A DNA stretch of 64,000 nucleotides from Colivivens sp963640465 (GTDB taxonomy: Bacteria > Bacteroidota > Bacteroidia > Bacteroidales > Bacteroidaceae): positions 50,127 to 114,126 of the forward strand of contig CAVHYP010000001.1 in the NCBI GenBank assembly GCA_963640465.1, read 5' to 3'. The position numbers were made by a program, and so were the translations under genes. Position 1 is the first letter of the stretch. Every line of letters starts with the position of its first letter. Of the stretch, positions 40,257 to 49,374 are shown in pieces. The notes beneath the pieces were generated by a model. The model saw nothing but the letters and a program-made list of their open reading frames with translations, made no database searches and was not told the origin of the DNA.

Positions 40257-41480
40257 ATGGATATAACAGCAATCAGCGGTCTCGACACTGCGTGGGTATT
40301 GATAGCAGCGATGCTGGTGTTCTTCATGCAACCAGGCTTCGCCCTCGTTGAGGCAGGTTTCACGCGTTCAAAGAACACAGCCAACATTCTGATGAAAAAC
40401 TTCGTGGACTATATCGTTGGAACAGTCCTCTTCTGGTTTATCGGTTTCGGACTGATGCACGGAGTAGGCAACGGCTTCATCGGTGAACTCCATCTCTTCG
40501 ACTTCTCCTTCTACCCCGATTCAAATGTGCCAAAGGAATGTACACTCATATTCCAAACCGTATTCTGCGCCACAGCTGCCACAATCGTATCCGGAGCCAT
40601 GGCAGAGCGCACCAAGTTCTCCATGTACGTCATCTTCTCCATCGTCGTGTCTATTTTGATCTACCCGATTGAAGGCCACTGGATTTGGGGCGGGGGATGG
40701 TTGAGCGAACTCGGCTTCCACGATTTCGCCGGTTCCACAGTCGTTCACTCATGCGGAGGCTTCATCGGTCTTGCCGGTGCTATGCTCCTTGGTCCCCGTA
40801 TCGGCAAATACACAAAGAGCGGTAAGTCAGTAGCTATTCCCGGACACAACCTCACCTACGGAGTCCTTGGCGTGTTCATCCTTTGGTTCGGATGGTTCGG
40901 ATTCAACCCAGGTTCACAACTCGGTGCCGAAGGCGTGGAGAATGCACGTGCCATCTCTCATGTCATGTGTACCACCAACATGGCAGCAGCCACAGCCGGA
41001 CTTTCAGCCCTGTTCCTCACTTGGATAGCCTACGGCAAACCATCCCTCTCACTTGTGTGCAACGGCATCCTGGCAGGACTTGTAGGAATCACAGCAGGTT
41101 GCGATGTAGTGTCAATCGGCGGAAGTGCCATCATCGGACTCGTCTGCGGAGCAGCAATGGTCGGTTCAGTAGCATTGCTCGACAATGTCCTGAAGATTGA
41201 CGACCCAGTCGGTGCAGTGTCAGTACATGGTGTGTGCGGATTGCTCGGAACCATCCTCACTGGAATGTTCGCGGTCGACGGCGGCTTGTTCTATGGTGGC
41301 GGCTGGAAATTCCTCGGCGTAGAGACCCTCGGAGTACTGTGCGTGATAGCTTGGTCCTTCGGTCTTGGCTTCCTCCTCTTCTGGAGTCTCAAGAAACTGT
41401 TCGGAATCAGAGTATCTCCACGAGTAGAGGAAGAAGGACTCGACATCTACGAACACGGAGAGACAGCATACAACAACTGA
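40257..41480 (+). CDS. amtB: ammonium transporter
   Basis: A 407-residue, eleven-helix Amt/Rh channel moving ammonium across the inner membrane. Typical segments are DTAWVLIAAMLVFFMQPGFA, ALVEAGFTRSKN, the pore His region (FAGSTVVHSCGGFIGLAGAM and later VHGVCGLLG, the His pair), and a cytoplasmic tail (RVSPRVEEEGLDIYEHGETA) that contacts P-II. No signal peptide precedes the first helix. Its transcription appears to end at the terminator at 41559. With glnK and torF it forms an ammonium uptake operon. Confidence 0.97.
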   Translation: MDITAISGLDTAWVLIAAMLVFFMQPGFALVEAGFTRSKNTANILMKNFVDYIVGTVLFWFIGFGLMHGVGNGFIGELHLFDFSFYPDSNVPKECTLIFQTVFCATAATIVSGAMAERTKFSMYVIFSIVVSILIYPIEGHWIWGGGWLSELGFHDFAGSTVVHSCGGFIGLAGAMLLGPRIGKYTKSGKSVAIPGHNLTYGVLGVFILWFGWFGFNPGSQLGAEGVENARAISHVMCTTNMAAATAGLSALFLTWIAYGKPSLSLVCNGILAGLVGITAGCDVVSIGGSAIIGLVCGAAMVGSVALLDNVLKIDDPVGAVSVHGVCGLLGTILTGMFAVDGGLFYGGGWKFLGVETLGVLCVIAWSFGLGFLLFWSLKKLFGIRVSPRVEEEGLDIYEHGETAYNN

Positions 41481-41558
41481 TGCTGGTATCCATTAGCATA
41501 AACTCAAACTCATAATTTTATTTATATACAGAGTCTATATATAACATTTTTGTTGCTG

Positions 41559-41592
41559 GTGGCACAGGTCGCGAGGCTAGTGCCACTTTTTG
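41559..41592 (+). terminator. terminator of the ammonium operon
   Basis: GTGGCAC (41559-41565) pairs with GTGCCAC (41580-41586), followed by TTTTTG. Confidence 0.85.
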
Positions 41593-41656
41593 TTTGTGCT
41601 TGCACCATTCTTTGCGCGTGACATCCCTTGCATCAGGATCAATGCTAGGAGCTAGC

Positions 41657-41807
41657 TCTCTCCGAGAGCGTTATAGCGAGCTTGGACTTGTGGGCGGCAA
41701 AAAAAGTGCATTGCAGACAAAGCGAGCAAAGCTCGAGTGTAATCACCGGCGCTCTCGGAGAGATCTGACTCCTACATGGCGATGGTCGGTAAGCATCCGA
41801 AATAAGC
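41657..41807. repeat. structured repeat element, left copy
   Basis: A perfect 14-base inverted repeat TCTCTCCGAGAGCG (41657-41670) / CGCTCTCGGAGAGA (41750-41763) encloses a smaller hairpin. The right part, 41750-41788, is similar over 39 bases (about 30 identities) to 43237-43275. The end, 41789-41807, is a perfect 19-base inverted copy of 43169-43187. Nothing coding is visible in the spacer 41481-41819. Confidence 0.75.
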
Positions 41808-41819
41808 TGATTATTACTT

Positions 41820-42662
41820 TTAATCAAGGTGGACTGTATGTTCTTTGACGACCTTCATAGAGTCATTTATCATCTCTTTTTCAATGGTGTATATACTGTT
41901 GTCGACTTCCCCAGACTCAAACTCACTCACCTTATCTGTCACAACTTCTCTCACCACAACGATCTCGTTATAATGAATGGACTTCGGGTCTTTTATCTTC
42001 TTTGCGGTAACACTATAATAGTAACTAACTCCCCAATGGGTCTCTTTAGTGAATGATTCGTTCTTGAAATCGAATACAGTCTCATTTCTTCCGCCGTCAG
42101 CACAGCCTGCAGGCAGATAGTCGAAAGGTTCTTCTTGGATTGGTCCCAAATCGCTATTATTGCCACCAGTAATGTCATAACAAACGTACCAGTCATTGTA
42201 AGCACCTATGTACTTGACAAGGAACTCCTCTTCTCCGTCGAAGTTGACATCCATAAACATAAACTGACTGCCCTTACTTAGACTGTCGACTTTCATTACC
42301 GGGAAGTCAAATTTTGCAGAATGTGTGCCTGGTTTGTCTGCAAAATCTATCGGTATATAGGGCATTTCTTCCAATACTATATATTTGTCTATGTTGTTGC
42401 CTCGCTTGAAATGTATCATTGTCACTCCGTGACGCTGGCACAAGACTGTGATTTCATATCCGTTAGGCCTGTTGGTGGATTTAATGACAGATACCGAATC
42501 ACCAAAGAAAGAGATGTCCTCGGGAGATAATGAACTTTTGTTGCTGTTGTTGCATGAGAAAATTAAACACAACACCCATAGGACTAGCAGTGATTGCAAA
42601 CCATAGGATATTCTCAAATATGTTTCGCCAAAGAAGGCTTTCGTATTAAATAATGTCTTCAT
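41820..42662 (-). CDS. putative lipoprotein of unknown function
   Basis: A 280-residue protein with a long N-terminus leading to a hydrophobic stretch and lipobox (LQSLLVLWVLCLIFSC), cysteine at about residue 37. The mature part is beta-rich, with DVNFDGEEEFLVKY resembling calcium-binding VCBS/XAC2610-type repeats, and CADGGRNETVFDFK. I do not recognise the family with certainty. It is flanked on both sides by related repeat sequences, and its leader carries a large hairpin, so it may be a recent arrival. No co-directional neighbour. Confidence 0.65.
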   Translation of the reverse strand: MKTLFNTKAFFGETYLRISYGLQSLLVLWVLCLIFSCNNSNKSSLSPEDISFFGDSVSVIKSTNRPNGYEITVLCQRHGVTMIHFKRGNNIDKYIVLEEMPYIPIDFADKPGTHSAKFDFPVMKVDSLSKGSQFMFMDVNFDGEEEFLVKYIGAYNDWYVCYDITGGNNSDLGPIQEEPFDYLPAGCADGGRNETVFDFKNESFTKETHWGVSYYYSVTAKKIKDPKSIHYNEIVVVREVVTDKVSEFESGEVDNSIYTIEKEMINDSMKVVKEHTVHLD

Positions 42663-42681
42663 ATCATTTTTTTAAAATTAT

Positions 42682-42737
42682 AAACAGGACTTGTTGCCTA
42701 TCAAAAATAGCATCAGGCAACTATAAAAGTCCTGTTT
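42682..42737 (-). promoter_or_regulatory. long leader hairpin before the lipoprotein gene
   Basis: AAACAGGACTT (42682-42692) pairs with AAGTCCTGTTT (42727-42737) and GTTGCCT (42693-42699) with AGGCAAC (42715-42721): 18 base pairs with one 5-base bulge, 20 bases from the start codon. Confidence 0.7.
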
Positions 42738-42808
42738 CATGTTACATTGGTGTTTCTAACTTTTTCCATAATCAACTCATCTCAATTGGTTCTGTCGTAT
42801 TGACTGTG

Positions 42809-42816
42809 CAAAGTTA
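42809..42816 (-). promoter_or_regulatory. -7 element of the lipoprotein promoter
   Basis: TAACTTTG on the minus strand, 147 bases before the start codon, upstream of the leader hairpin. No clear TTTG partner. Confidence 0.5.
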
Positions 42817-43118
42817 CGTCAACTTGTTTCTCTAAAAAAACTTTTGGGGCATCATTGTATGAGATGTGGGGATTATTGTATGAATTGTTGATCTGAGTTG
42901 TAAATCCACTACGTTTAATCAAAAAATGATTCTATTTGCATACTCGGGGTCTAGTCAAGGGAGAGTAACCTAAGGGGCAATTAAAGGTACATGAAACCCC
43001 TTTGCTGTCTGGATGTGCGGATGCACGATGCAGTGCTGAGATCAATGAGAAATACCGTCACGATGGCTACGATGGTTCGCAGGATGAATCTCCAGACATC
43101 TTTCTTTCCATACAACTA

Positions 43119-43154
43119 CAAAAAAATCTCGCAAATAACCTTGCGAGTTTTTTT
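43119..43154. terminator. bidirectional intrinsic terminator
   Basis: CTCGCAA (43128-43134) pairs with TTGCGAG (43141-43147), flanked by an A run on the left and seven T on the right. It does not directly follow a recognised gene. Confidence 0.85.
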
Positions 43155-43168
43155 GCATGGGCATATCC

Positions 43169-43275
43169 GCTTATTTCGGATGCTTACGTTTAAGCAAGCT
43201 TAGCTCTGCTCATAGCTTAACGAAAAATTTCGCCTACGCTTTCGGAGAAAGCTGATTTCTATATGGCGAGCATCG
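43169..43275. repeat. structured repeat element, right copy
   Basis: 43169-43187 is the 19-base inverted partner of 41789-41807; 43237-43275 is the direct partner of 41750-41788. A further small hairpin CGAGC/GCTCG follows at 43267-43279. Confidence 0.7.
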
Positions 43276-43310
43276 CTCGAATTTATTCGTGAAATTTTTG
43301 TTTGAAATCT

Positions 43311-43760
43311 TTAGTATCGACGTCTTCTTTTCCTCTGGTAGCCCATGCCGGTGCTTTGTCTGAAATGTGATGGGAGGGAATAGAGTGAATTGAGGGAGAT
43401 GTCGGGCAGGAATTGGATGGAATAGTCTTGTTCGGACTTGTAGACTACTCCGATTGCATCGAAGTGGATGGGGTTGTCGTATCGGTATGTATTGAGGTAG
43501 TGGTAGGCGGCGCGCACGATGTTGTGCAACTTGCTTTTGTTGATTGCTTGTATGGGACTTCCCAATGTGTCGCTGGTCCTTGTCTTCACTTCGATGAAAT
43601 GGAGCTCATTATCCTTGAAGGCAACGATGTCGAGTTCGCAGCCTTTGTGTAGGTTCCAGTTGCGGTGGAGTATGCGGTAGCCTTGCTTTGAGAGGTAGTC
43701 GCCAGCCAGTTCTTCGCCGTTCTGTCCCAGTTGCCAATTGTGGTTCTCTGTTTCTGCCAT
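43311..43760 (-). CDS. YraN family (UPF0102) endonuclease-like protein
   Basis: A 149-residue cytoplasmic protein with the YraN fold, a Holliday-junction-resolvase-like nuclease core: GQNGEELAGDYLSKQGYRIL, LHKGCELDIVAFKDNELHFI and EVKTR, which together give the E...D...ExK catalytic pattern. Biological role is poorly known. Last gene in the leftward pyrBI-ileS-lspA group, 15 bases after DUF4296. The C-terminus is very basic (GYQRKRRRRY). Confidence 0.9.
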   Translation of the reverse strand: MAETENHNWQLGQNGEELAGDYLSKQGYRILHRNWNLHKGCELDIVAFKDNELHFIEVKTRTSDTLGSPIQAINKSKLHNIVRAAYHYLNTYRYDNPIHFDAIGVVYKSEQDYSIQFLPDISLNSLYSLPSHFRQSTGMGYQRKRRRRY

Positions 43761-43775
43761 ATTGTTGCCTGTAGG

Positions 43776-44783
43776 TTATTGACGGTTGTTTCTCTTTGTG
43801 ATTTTGCGCCTTGGACCTATGGAATTGGGTGTGCGCACGTCTGGTGCTTTCTTTATCTTTGCATCGGGACGGTTTGATGTGTTCATCTCGCGCAGTTCCT
43901 CGGGTGTGAGTCGCTTTTGCTGGTGTCTTTGGTCTGCTTTTCTGAGGGTGTCGATGTGGGCAGAATCTGTCTTGACAGAATCTGTCTTGATGGTGTCGGC
44001 TGGCATTGACTGTTGCTTGTCGGTGGTGTGGATGCGGTAGACGGAGATGTCTTTGATTACTCCAAGGTTTCGTGTGTTGCTTCTGTCGCCCATAAAGAGG
44101 AAGTAGCCGGAGATGGATTCTATCTCTTTGTCGTCGATGGCATTTATCTGACAGTCGAACCGTCCTTTGACGTTTGACTGGTTGACGCTACTCACTGTCT
44201 TGCCGTCGCGGTAGTGGATGGCAATGCAGGCTGTGAGGTTGTTGTTGCGTTCTGTGGGGTCTTCGCGTATGAAGTCATAGTCGGCTACGAGGTTGAAGCA
44301 GTCGTTGAGATGGAAGGTGGTGTCTGCCTTTACGGTGAATGTCTCTTTGTTGAGGAAGCGGCTGTTGCGCAGGATGATGAGTTCCTTTCCTGTCCAGATG
44401 TCGGTGGTGTCGCCGCCGAGGGTGACGTTGGCACGCATCTCGTTGCTTCCTCCCTGGAGTTGCAGCATCTTGTCGTAGTCGTCGAAGCGTGTATTCAGGT
44501 CGTTGATGATGTCCTGCATGTCTTCGATGTGGCGGAAGTAATAGACGAGGGAGGAGTCGAACTGTGCTTCGGTCACTCCGTGTTTCTCGAACGCTGCCTC
44601 CTTGTATTTCACTGCGAGGTCTTTCTTCTCGGGTGGTAGTGTCTGTCCGAGTCCTTGTGCCAGACAGTAGTCGTACATCACGTCTTTCATCTTGTTCTTG
44701 GGTATGATGTAGTCGCTTGCATCATCGCAGGCAATGATGCAGACCATCAGTGGAATAATGAGTAGACGCAATGCTTTGACCAT
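43776..44783 (-). CDS. DUF4296 domain lipoprotein
   Basis: A 335-residue lipoprotein: signal peptide LLIIPLMVCIIAC (lipid Cys at about 19), then the DUF4296 domain (about 25-110; MKDVMYDYCLAQGLG, EAAFEKHGVTEAQFDSSLVY, YYFRHIEDMQDII), common in Bacteroidetes next to lspA. A beta-rich middle and a low-complexity tail follow; the tail includes repeated KTDSV/KTDSA pentapeptides from 15-base DNA repeats and a basic end. Function unknown. Encoded 6 bases after lspA, as in many relatives. Confidence 0.85.
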   Translation of the reverse strand: MVKALRLLIIPLMVCIIACDDASDYIIPKNKMKDVMYDYCLAQGLGQTLPPEKKDLAVKYKEAAFEKHGVTEAQFDSSLVYYFRHIEDMQDIINDLNTRFDDYDKMLQLQGGSNEMRANVTLGGDTTDIWTGKELIILRNSRFLNKETFTVKADTTFHLNDCFNLVADYDFIREDPTERNNNLTACIAIHYRDGKTVSSVNQSNVKGRFDCQINAIDDKEIESISGYFLFMGDRSNTRNLGVIKDISVYRIHTTDKQQSMPADTIKTDSVKTDSAHIDTLRKADQRHQQKRLTPEELREMNTSNRPDAKIKKAPDVRTPNSIGPRRKITKRNNRQ

Positions 44784-44789
44784 ACTTTT

Positions 44790-45479
44790 TTAGAAGTGTT
44801 TCTCTTGTTTGTTTTTGTATTTCTCCTTGTCTTTGTCGTCTTCAACCATTATCTTGAGGTAGCGGCTGAGACTTTTGTGGTAGAAAAGGATGAGTGCGAT
44901 GACACCGCAGCTGATGCATGCATCGGCAAAGTTGAACACTGGACTGAAGAATACGCAGTGTTCGTAGGCATCGGGCAGGAAGGGGATGTCGTTGAGCCAC
45001 AGCCATCCTGGCATGTTCCATTCGATGAGTGGGAAGTAGAACATGTCGACCACTTTGCCTGTGAGGAAATCGCTGTAGCCTTCGCCCCATGGAACGGAGT
45101 GGGCAACGGTGAAGTGGGTTGACTCTGTGAATATCTCGCCATAGAAGAGGCAGTCGATGACGTTTCCGATGGCTCCGGCTGCAATGAGTGCGAGGCATAT
45201 CATGAAGCCTGTCTTCATGTGTCGGGATGTGAGACGATAGACGTACCACACTATCACGCTTATTGCTGCGATGCGGAAGAGGGTGAGCAGTATTTTGCTG
45301 CCAAGGGTGATTCCGAATGCCATGCCGTTGTTCTCGACGAAGGCGATGTGGAACCAGCTGGTGATGGGTATGTGCTCTCCAAGAGTCATGTTGGTTTTCA
45401 CCTCGACCTTTATCACTTGGTCGATGATGAGAACCAACACTATAATGAATGTGACGAGGATTGCTTGTCTTTTGTTCAC
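44790..45479 (-). CDS. lspA: lipoprotein signal peptidase (signal peptidase II)
   Basis: Cleaves signal peptides of prolipoproteins after lipid attachment, in the inner membrane. The 229-residue protein has four helices; the conserved motifs are FVENNGMAFG, AGAIGNVIDCLFYGE (first catalytic Asp) and VFNFADACISCGV (second catalytic Asp). Slightly longer than E. coli LspA because of an insert before the last helix, usual in Bacteroidetes. The start overlaps the ileS stop by 4 bases. Fits the many lipoproteins encoded nearby. Confidence 0.95.
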   Translation of the reverse strand: MNKRQAILVTFIIVLVLIIDQVIKVEVKTNMTLGEHIPITSWFHIAFVENNGMAFGITLGSKILLTLFRIAAISVIVWYVYRLTSRHMKTGFMICLALIAAGAIGNVIDCLFYGEIFTESTHFTVAHSVPWGEGYSDFLTGKVVDMFYFPLIEWNMPGWLWLNDIPFLPDAYEHCVFFSPVFNFADACISCGVIALILFYHKSLSRYLKIMVEDDKDKEKYKNKQEKHF

Positions 45480-48400
45480 GCTTTGACTATTTTGATGTTA
45501 GCCTTGAAGTCGCCAAGGTCGTAGAGATCGCCATCGTTGTCGGCTATGTCGATGCTGTTGGCAAGCACCTGGTTGGCGATGTTGGTCTTGAACTTGTCGA
45601 GTACTGCCTCTACCTCGGGACTGTGGGATATCTGCACTTTGATGCGGTCGGTGATTTCGAGTCCGGTGGACTTGCGGAGGGTCTGTATCTGCTTGATGAG
45701 TTTGCGCTCGTTGCCTTCCACCTTGAGCTCGGGTGTGACTGTGATGTCGAGTGCCACTGTCATGGTGCCTTCGTTGGCTACGCTCCATCCTGGAATGTCC
45801 TGTGACATGATGTCGACGTCTGACAGTTCGATGACTGCATCTTGTCCGTCGGCTTGCAGTGTCACTTGTCCCTTACTCTCGAGTTCGGCAATCTGCTCTT
45901 GTGTCATGGCTGTCACTGCATTGCTGACTGCTTTCATCATCTTGCCGAATTTCTTGCCCATCACTCTGAAGTTGCACTTCACGTTTTTCTCGAGCATTGA
46001 TCCGTCCATGAGTTCCAGTTCCTTCACGTTGACTTCTTTTGTGATAATTGAAGTCATGCGGTTGATGCGTGCGCTGAGCACTGGGTCGGTGTCGGGGATT
46101 GCGAGGGCATGGAGTGCCTGCATCACTGGTATCTTCACTTTCTTTCGTATTGAAAGTCCCATTGAGGTGACGTCCATTGCTGCTTGCATTGCTTCGTTGA
46201 GCTCATTGTCGATGTGTTCTTCCACATAGGTTGGGAATATTGCCAGATGAACGCTCTTTGCTTCTTCCTTGCCTGTGGCATCGTTGAGGTCACGATATAG
46301 CTGGTCGGCATAGAACGGTGCAATTGNNNNNNNNNNAGTTTGCTGAGTGTGTTGAGACATATGTAGAGTGTCTGGTAGGCTGACAGTTTGTCGTTGTCCA
46401 TCTCGCCTGCCCAGAAGCGTGCCTTGTTGAGTCGGATGTACCAGTTGGACAGATAGTCAATGACGAACTTCTGGATGAGTCGTCCTGCCGGTGTGGGGTC
46501 GTAGTCGTCGAGGTATGCCTGCACATTCTTGACCAGTGTGTTGAGTTCGGACAGGAGCCAGCGGTCGAAGTCGGGACGTTCTTCGTAGGCTATGTCGGCT
46601 TCCTTGTATTGGAACCTGTCGACGTTGGCATACATTGTGAAGAATGAATATGCCTGTTGCAGCTTGATGAAGAATGAGCTGGTGACTTCTTTCACTCCGT
46701 CGGGGTCGAACGACAGGTTGTCCCATGGTGATGAGTTGGTTATCATGTACCAGCGTACTGCGTCGGCTCCGTATTGTGCGATGCAGTCGAACGGATTGAT
46801 GACGTTGCCGAGTCGCTTCGACATCTTGATGCCGTTCTTGTCGAGTACGAGTCCGTTGGAGATCACTGTTTTGAATGCCACTGAGTCGAATGCCATGGTG
46901 GCGATGGCATGGAGGGTGAAGAACCATCCGCGGGTTTGGTCGACTCCCTCGGCGATGAAGTTGGCTGGATAGGCTATGTTCTTGTCGATGAGGTCTTTGT
47001 TTTCGAACGGATAGTGGATCTGTGCGTAAGGCATCGAACCTGAGTCGAACCACACGTCGATGAGGTCGAGTTCGCGTGTCAGCACGTTGCCCTTGTCGCT
47101 CACGAGCTTGATGTCGTCCACGTATGGGCGGTGGAGGTCAATCTTGTCGTAGTTTGCCTGTGACATGTCGCCTGGCACGAAGCCTTTGTCCTTGAGTGGG
47201 TTGCTCTTCATCACTCCGGCTGCAACAGCTTTCTCAATCTCGTTGTAGAGTTCTTCCACGCTGCCTATGCAGATTTCCTCGCGTGTGTCGCGGTTGCGCC
47301 AGATTGGGAGCGGTGTGCCCCAGAAGCGTGAGCGTGAGAGGTTCCAGTCGTTGAGGTTCTCGAGCCATTTGCCGAAGCGTCCGGTGCCGGTTGATTCCGG
47401 TTTCCACTTGATGGTCTTGTTGAGCTCGAACATGCGTTCTTTCTTTGCAGTTGACTTGATGAACCATGAGTCGAGAGGGTAGTAGAGGATAGGTTTGTCG
47501 GTGCGCCAGCAGTGTGGGTAGTTGTGCACGATTTTCTCTATCTTGAATGCTGTTCCTTCTTCTTTCATCTCGAGACACATCACGACGTTGAGGTCCATGT
47601 CTTTGCTTGCCTGCTTTTCGTCGTACTTGCCGTCTTGGTTGTATTTCGGGTCGTAGGCGTTCTTCACGAAGTCGCCTGAGTGTTTCCAGTAGCCTTCGTT
47701 CACGAAGCCCTGCATGAACTCGGGGTTCATGTCGTCTTTCACGAAGTATTTGCCGGTGAAGTCTACCATTGGGCGGGTGTCGCCTGCCTTGTCGATGATG
47801 AAGAGTGAAGGGATGCCTGCGTCTTTTGCCACTTTGGCATCGTCAGCACCGAAGGTTGGCGCGATGTGTACGATTCCCGTACCGTCTTCTGTGGTGACGT
47901 AGTCGCCTGGGATTACTCGGAATGCATCGGCTGTCTTGTCGATGATCTTGTTGTCTTCAAGTGCGCATGGCTTAACCCATGGCATGAGTTGCTGGTAGTG
48001 CAAGCCCACGAGTTCTGTTCCTTTGCCTTTCCAGAGGATGTTGAGTTCCTTGCCTTCTTCTGCCTGGAAGAAATGTGGCACGCGTTCTTCTGCCAGGATG
48101 TAGACTGCCTCTTCTCCGCTGTAAGGATTGTTGCCGAGGATTGCCACATAGTCGATCTTCGGACCTACGCAAAGTGCGGTGTTTGAAGGCAGTGTCCATG
48201 GAGTTGTTGTCCATGCCAGGAAGTAGACATTTTTGTTCTCTGGTTGGGAAAAAAGTTTTTGCTGACTGAGAAGTTTGAATTGTGCAGTCACTGACGTATC
48301 TTTCACGTCGCGGTAGCAGCCCGGTTGGTTGAGCTCATGGCTCGACAGTCCGGTTCCTGCTGCAGGCGAATACGGCTGGATGGTGTAGCCCTTGTAGAGC

Positions 48401-48915
48401 AGTCCTTTTCCGTAGAGTTTCTTCAGCAGATACCAGAGGGTTTCGATGTATTTGTTGTCGTAGGTGATGTAGGGATGTTCGAGGTCGACCCAATAGCCCA
48501 TCTTGTCGGTGAGCTCGGTCCACTCGCTGGTGTACATCATCACGTTTTCGCGACATGCCTGATTGTATTGGTCTACGCTGATTTTCTTGCCTATGTCTTC
48601 CTTGGTTATGCCCAGGCTTTTCTCCACTGACAGCTCTACAGGCAGTCCGTGTGTGTCCCATCCTGCCTTGCGCTTCACCTGGAAACCCTTCATTGTCTTG
48701 TAGCGCAGGAAGGTGTCTTTGATGGTTCTTCCCATGACATGGTGGATTCCTGGGTGTCCGTTGGCTGATGGAGGTCCTTCGTAGAATATGAATGGTGGAA
48801 ATCCTTCGCGTTCTGTTATACTTTTGTGGAAGAGGTCTTCCTCGTTCCATTCTTTCAGTACTTCTTCGTTTACCTGTGACAGGTTGAGCTTGTTGCGCTC
48901 CTTGAATTCAGACAT
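45476..48915 (-). CDS. ileS: isoleucyl-tRNA synthetase, interrupted by an assembly gap
   Basis: Charges tRNA-Ile; about 1,146 residues, the long form common in Bacteroidetes. The HIGH-type motif is in NGHPGIHHVMGR (about residue 50), the editing domain spans about 200-400, the KMSKS loop is KMSKRLGN (about 700), and the C-terminal anticodon-binding and zinc-less tail follows. Ten N at 46327-46336 break the frame: the left side reads LYICLNTLSK, the right IAPFYADQLYR. The expected sequence there (LSK-L-M-A/S-P-IAPF) needs 8 bases, not 10, so this is a gap placeholder, not a real frameshift. The start at 48915 is directly after pyrI. Confidence 0.93.
46327..46336. other. assembly gap (ten N) within ileS
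   Basis: Ten unresolved bases. The frames on the two sides differ by two bases modulo three, consistent with a fixed-length placeholder for an 8-base (or 8 plus a multiple of 3) stretch. Confidence 0.95.
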
Positions 48916-48918
48916 ATC

Positions 48919-49374
48919 TTATTTCAGTAGTTTTATGTTTCCGAGTTTTTGGGTTTTGTTGCAGTAGTGGCATCTCACGATTCCATTGTCTTTGTAGACT
49001 CTGAACAGGGTTTTCATCGGTTCGTTGTTGGTGATGCATACTGGGTTGGCACACTTTACGATGTCGGTGAGGGTTTCGGGCAGCACTATGTCGCGCTTCT
49101 CCACTACTTCATAGTCGCGGATGACGGTGAGCCTCATGTTGGGGCAGACAATGGCAAGGCGGCTCAATTCTTCGTCGCAGAAGAATTTGCCCGACACCTT
49201 GATGAGTCCTTTCTTGCCCATTTTGTTGCTCTCGAGATTGTTGCCGATGGTCACTGGCTCTTCGCACTTGTCGAGTTCGAGCAGTCGGGCGATGGTGAAG
49301 AGCTTGTCGGTTGGTATGTGGTCGATGACCGAGCCGTTTTGGAGTGCGGCTACGAGTAAGTCTTTATTTTTCAT
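48919..49374 (-). CDS. pyrI: aspartate carbamoyltransferase regulatory subunit
   Basis: A 151-residue allosteric subunit that binds CTP/ATP and joins PyrB trimers. N-terminal nucleotide-binding domain (NGSVIDHIPTDKLFTIARLL) and C-terminal zinc domain with CANPVC and CHYC, the four structural cysteines. Length normal. Its start overlaps the pyrB stop by 11 bases, and ileS follows 3 bases later. Confidence 0.96.
   Translation of the reverse strand: MKNKDLLVAALQNGSVIDHIPTDKLFTIARLLELDKCEEPVTIGNNLESNKMGKKGLIKVSGKFFCDEELSRLAIVCPNMRLTVIRDYEVVEKRDIVLPETLTDIVKCANPVCITNNEPMKTLFRVYKDNGIVRCHYCNKTQKLGNIKLLK

Larger units (their letters stand above)
42663..43310. other. intergenic region upstream of the lipoprotein gene
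   Basis: About 650 bases: 5'-UTR hairpin (42682-42737), a -7 element (42809-42816), a region without signals, a bidirectional terminator (43119-43154) and the right copy of the structured repeat (43169-43275). A 70-codon plus frame at 42991-43203 runs through the terminator and is not called. Confidence 0.65.

Noticed and set aside
42991..43203. 70-codon plus-strand frame
   Set aside because: Runs through a strong bidirectional terminator and a repeat; no promoter.
45476..46360. Separate C-terminal IleRS-like gene
   Set aside because: It is the continuation of ileS across the N gap, not a second gene.
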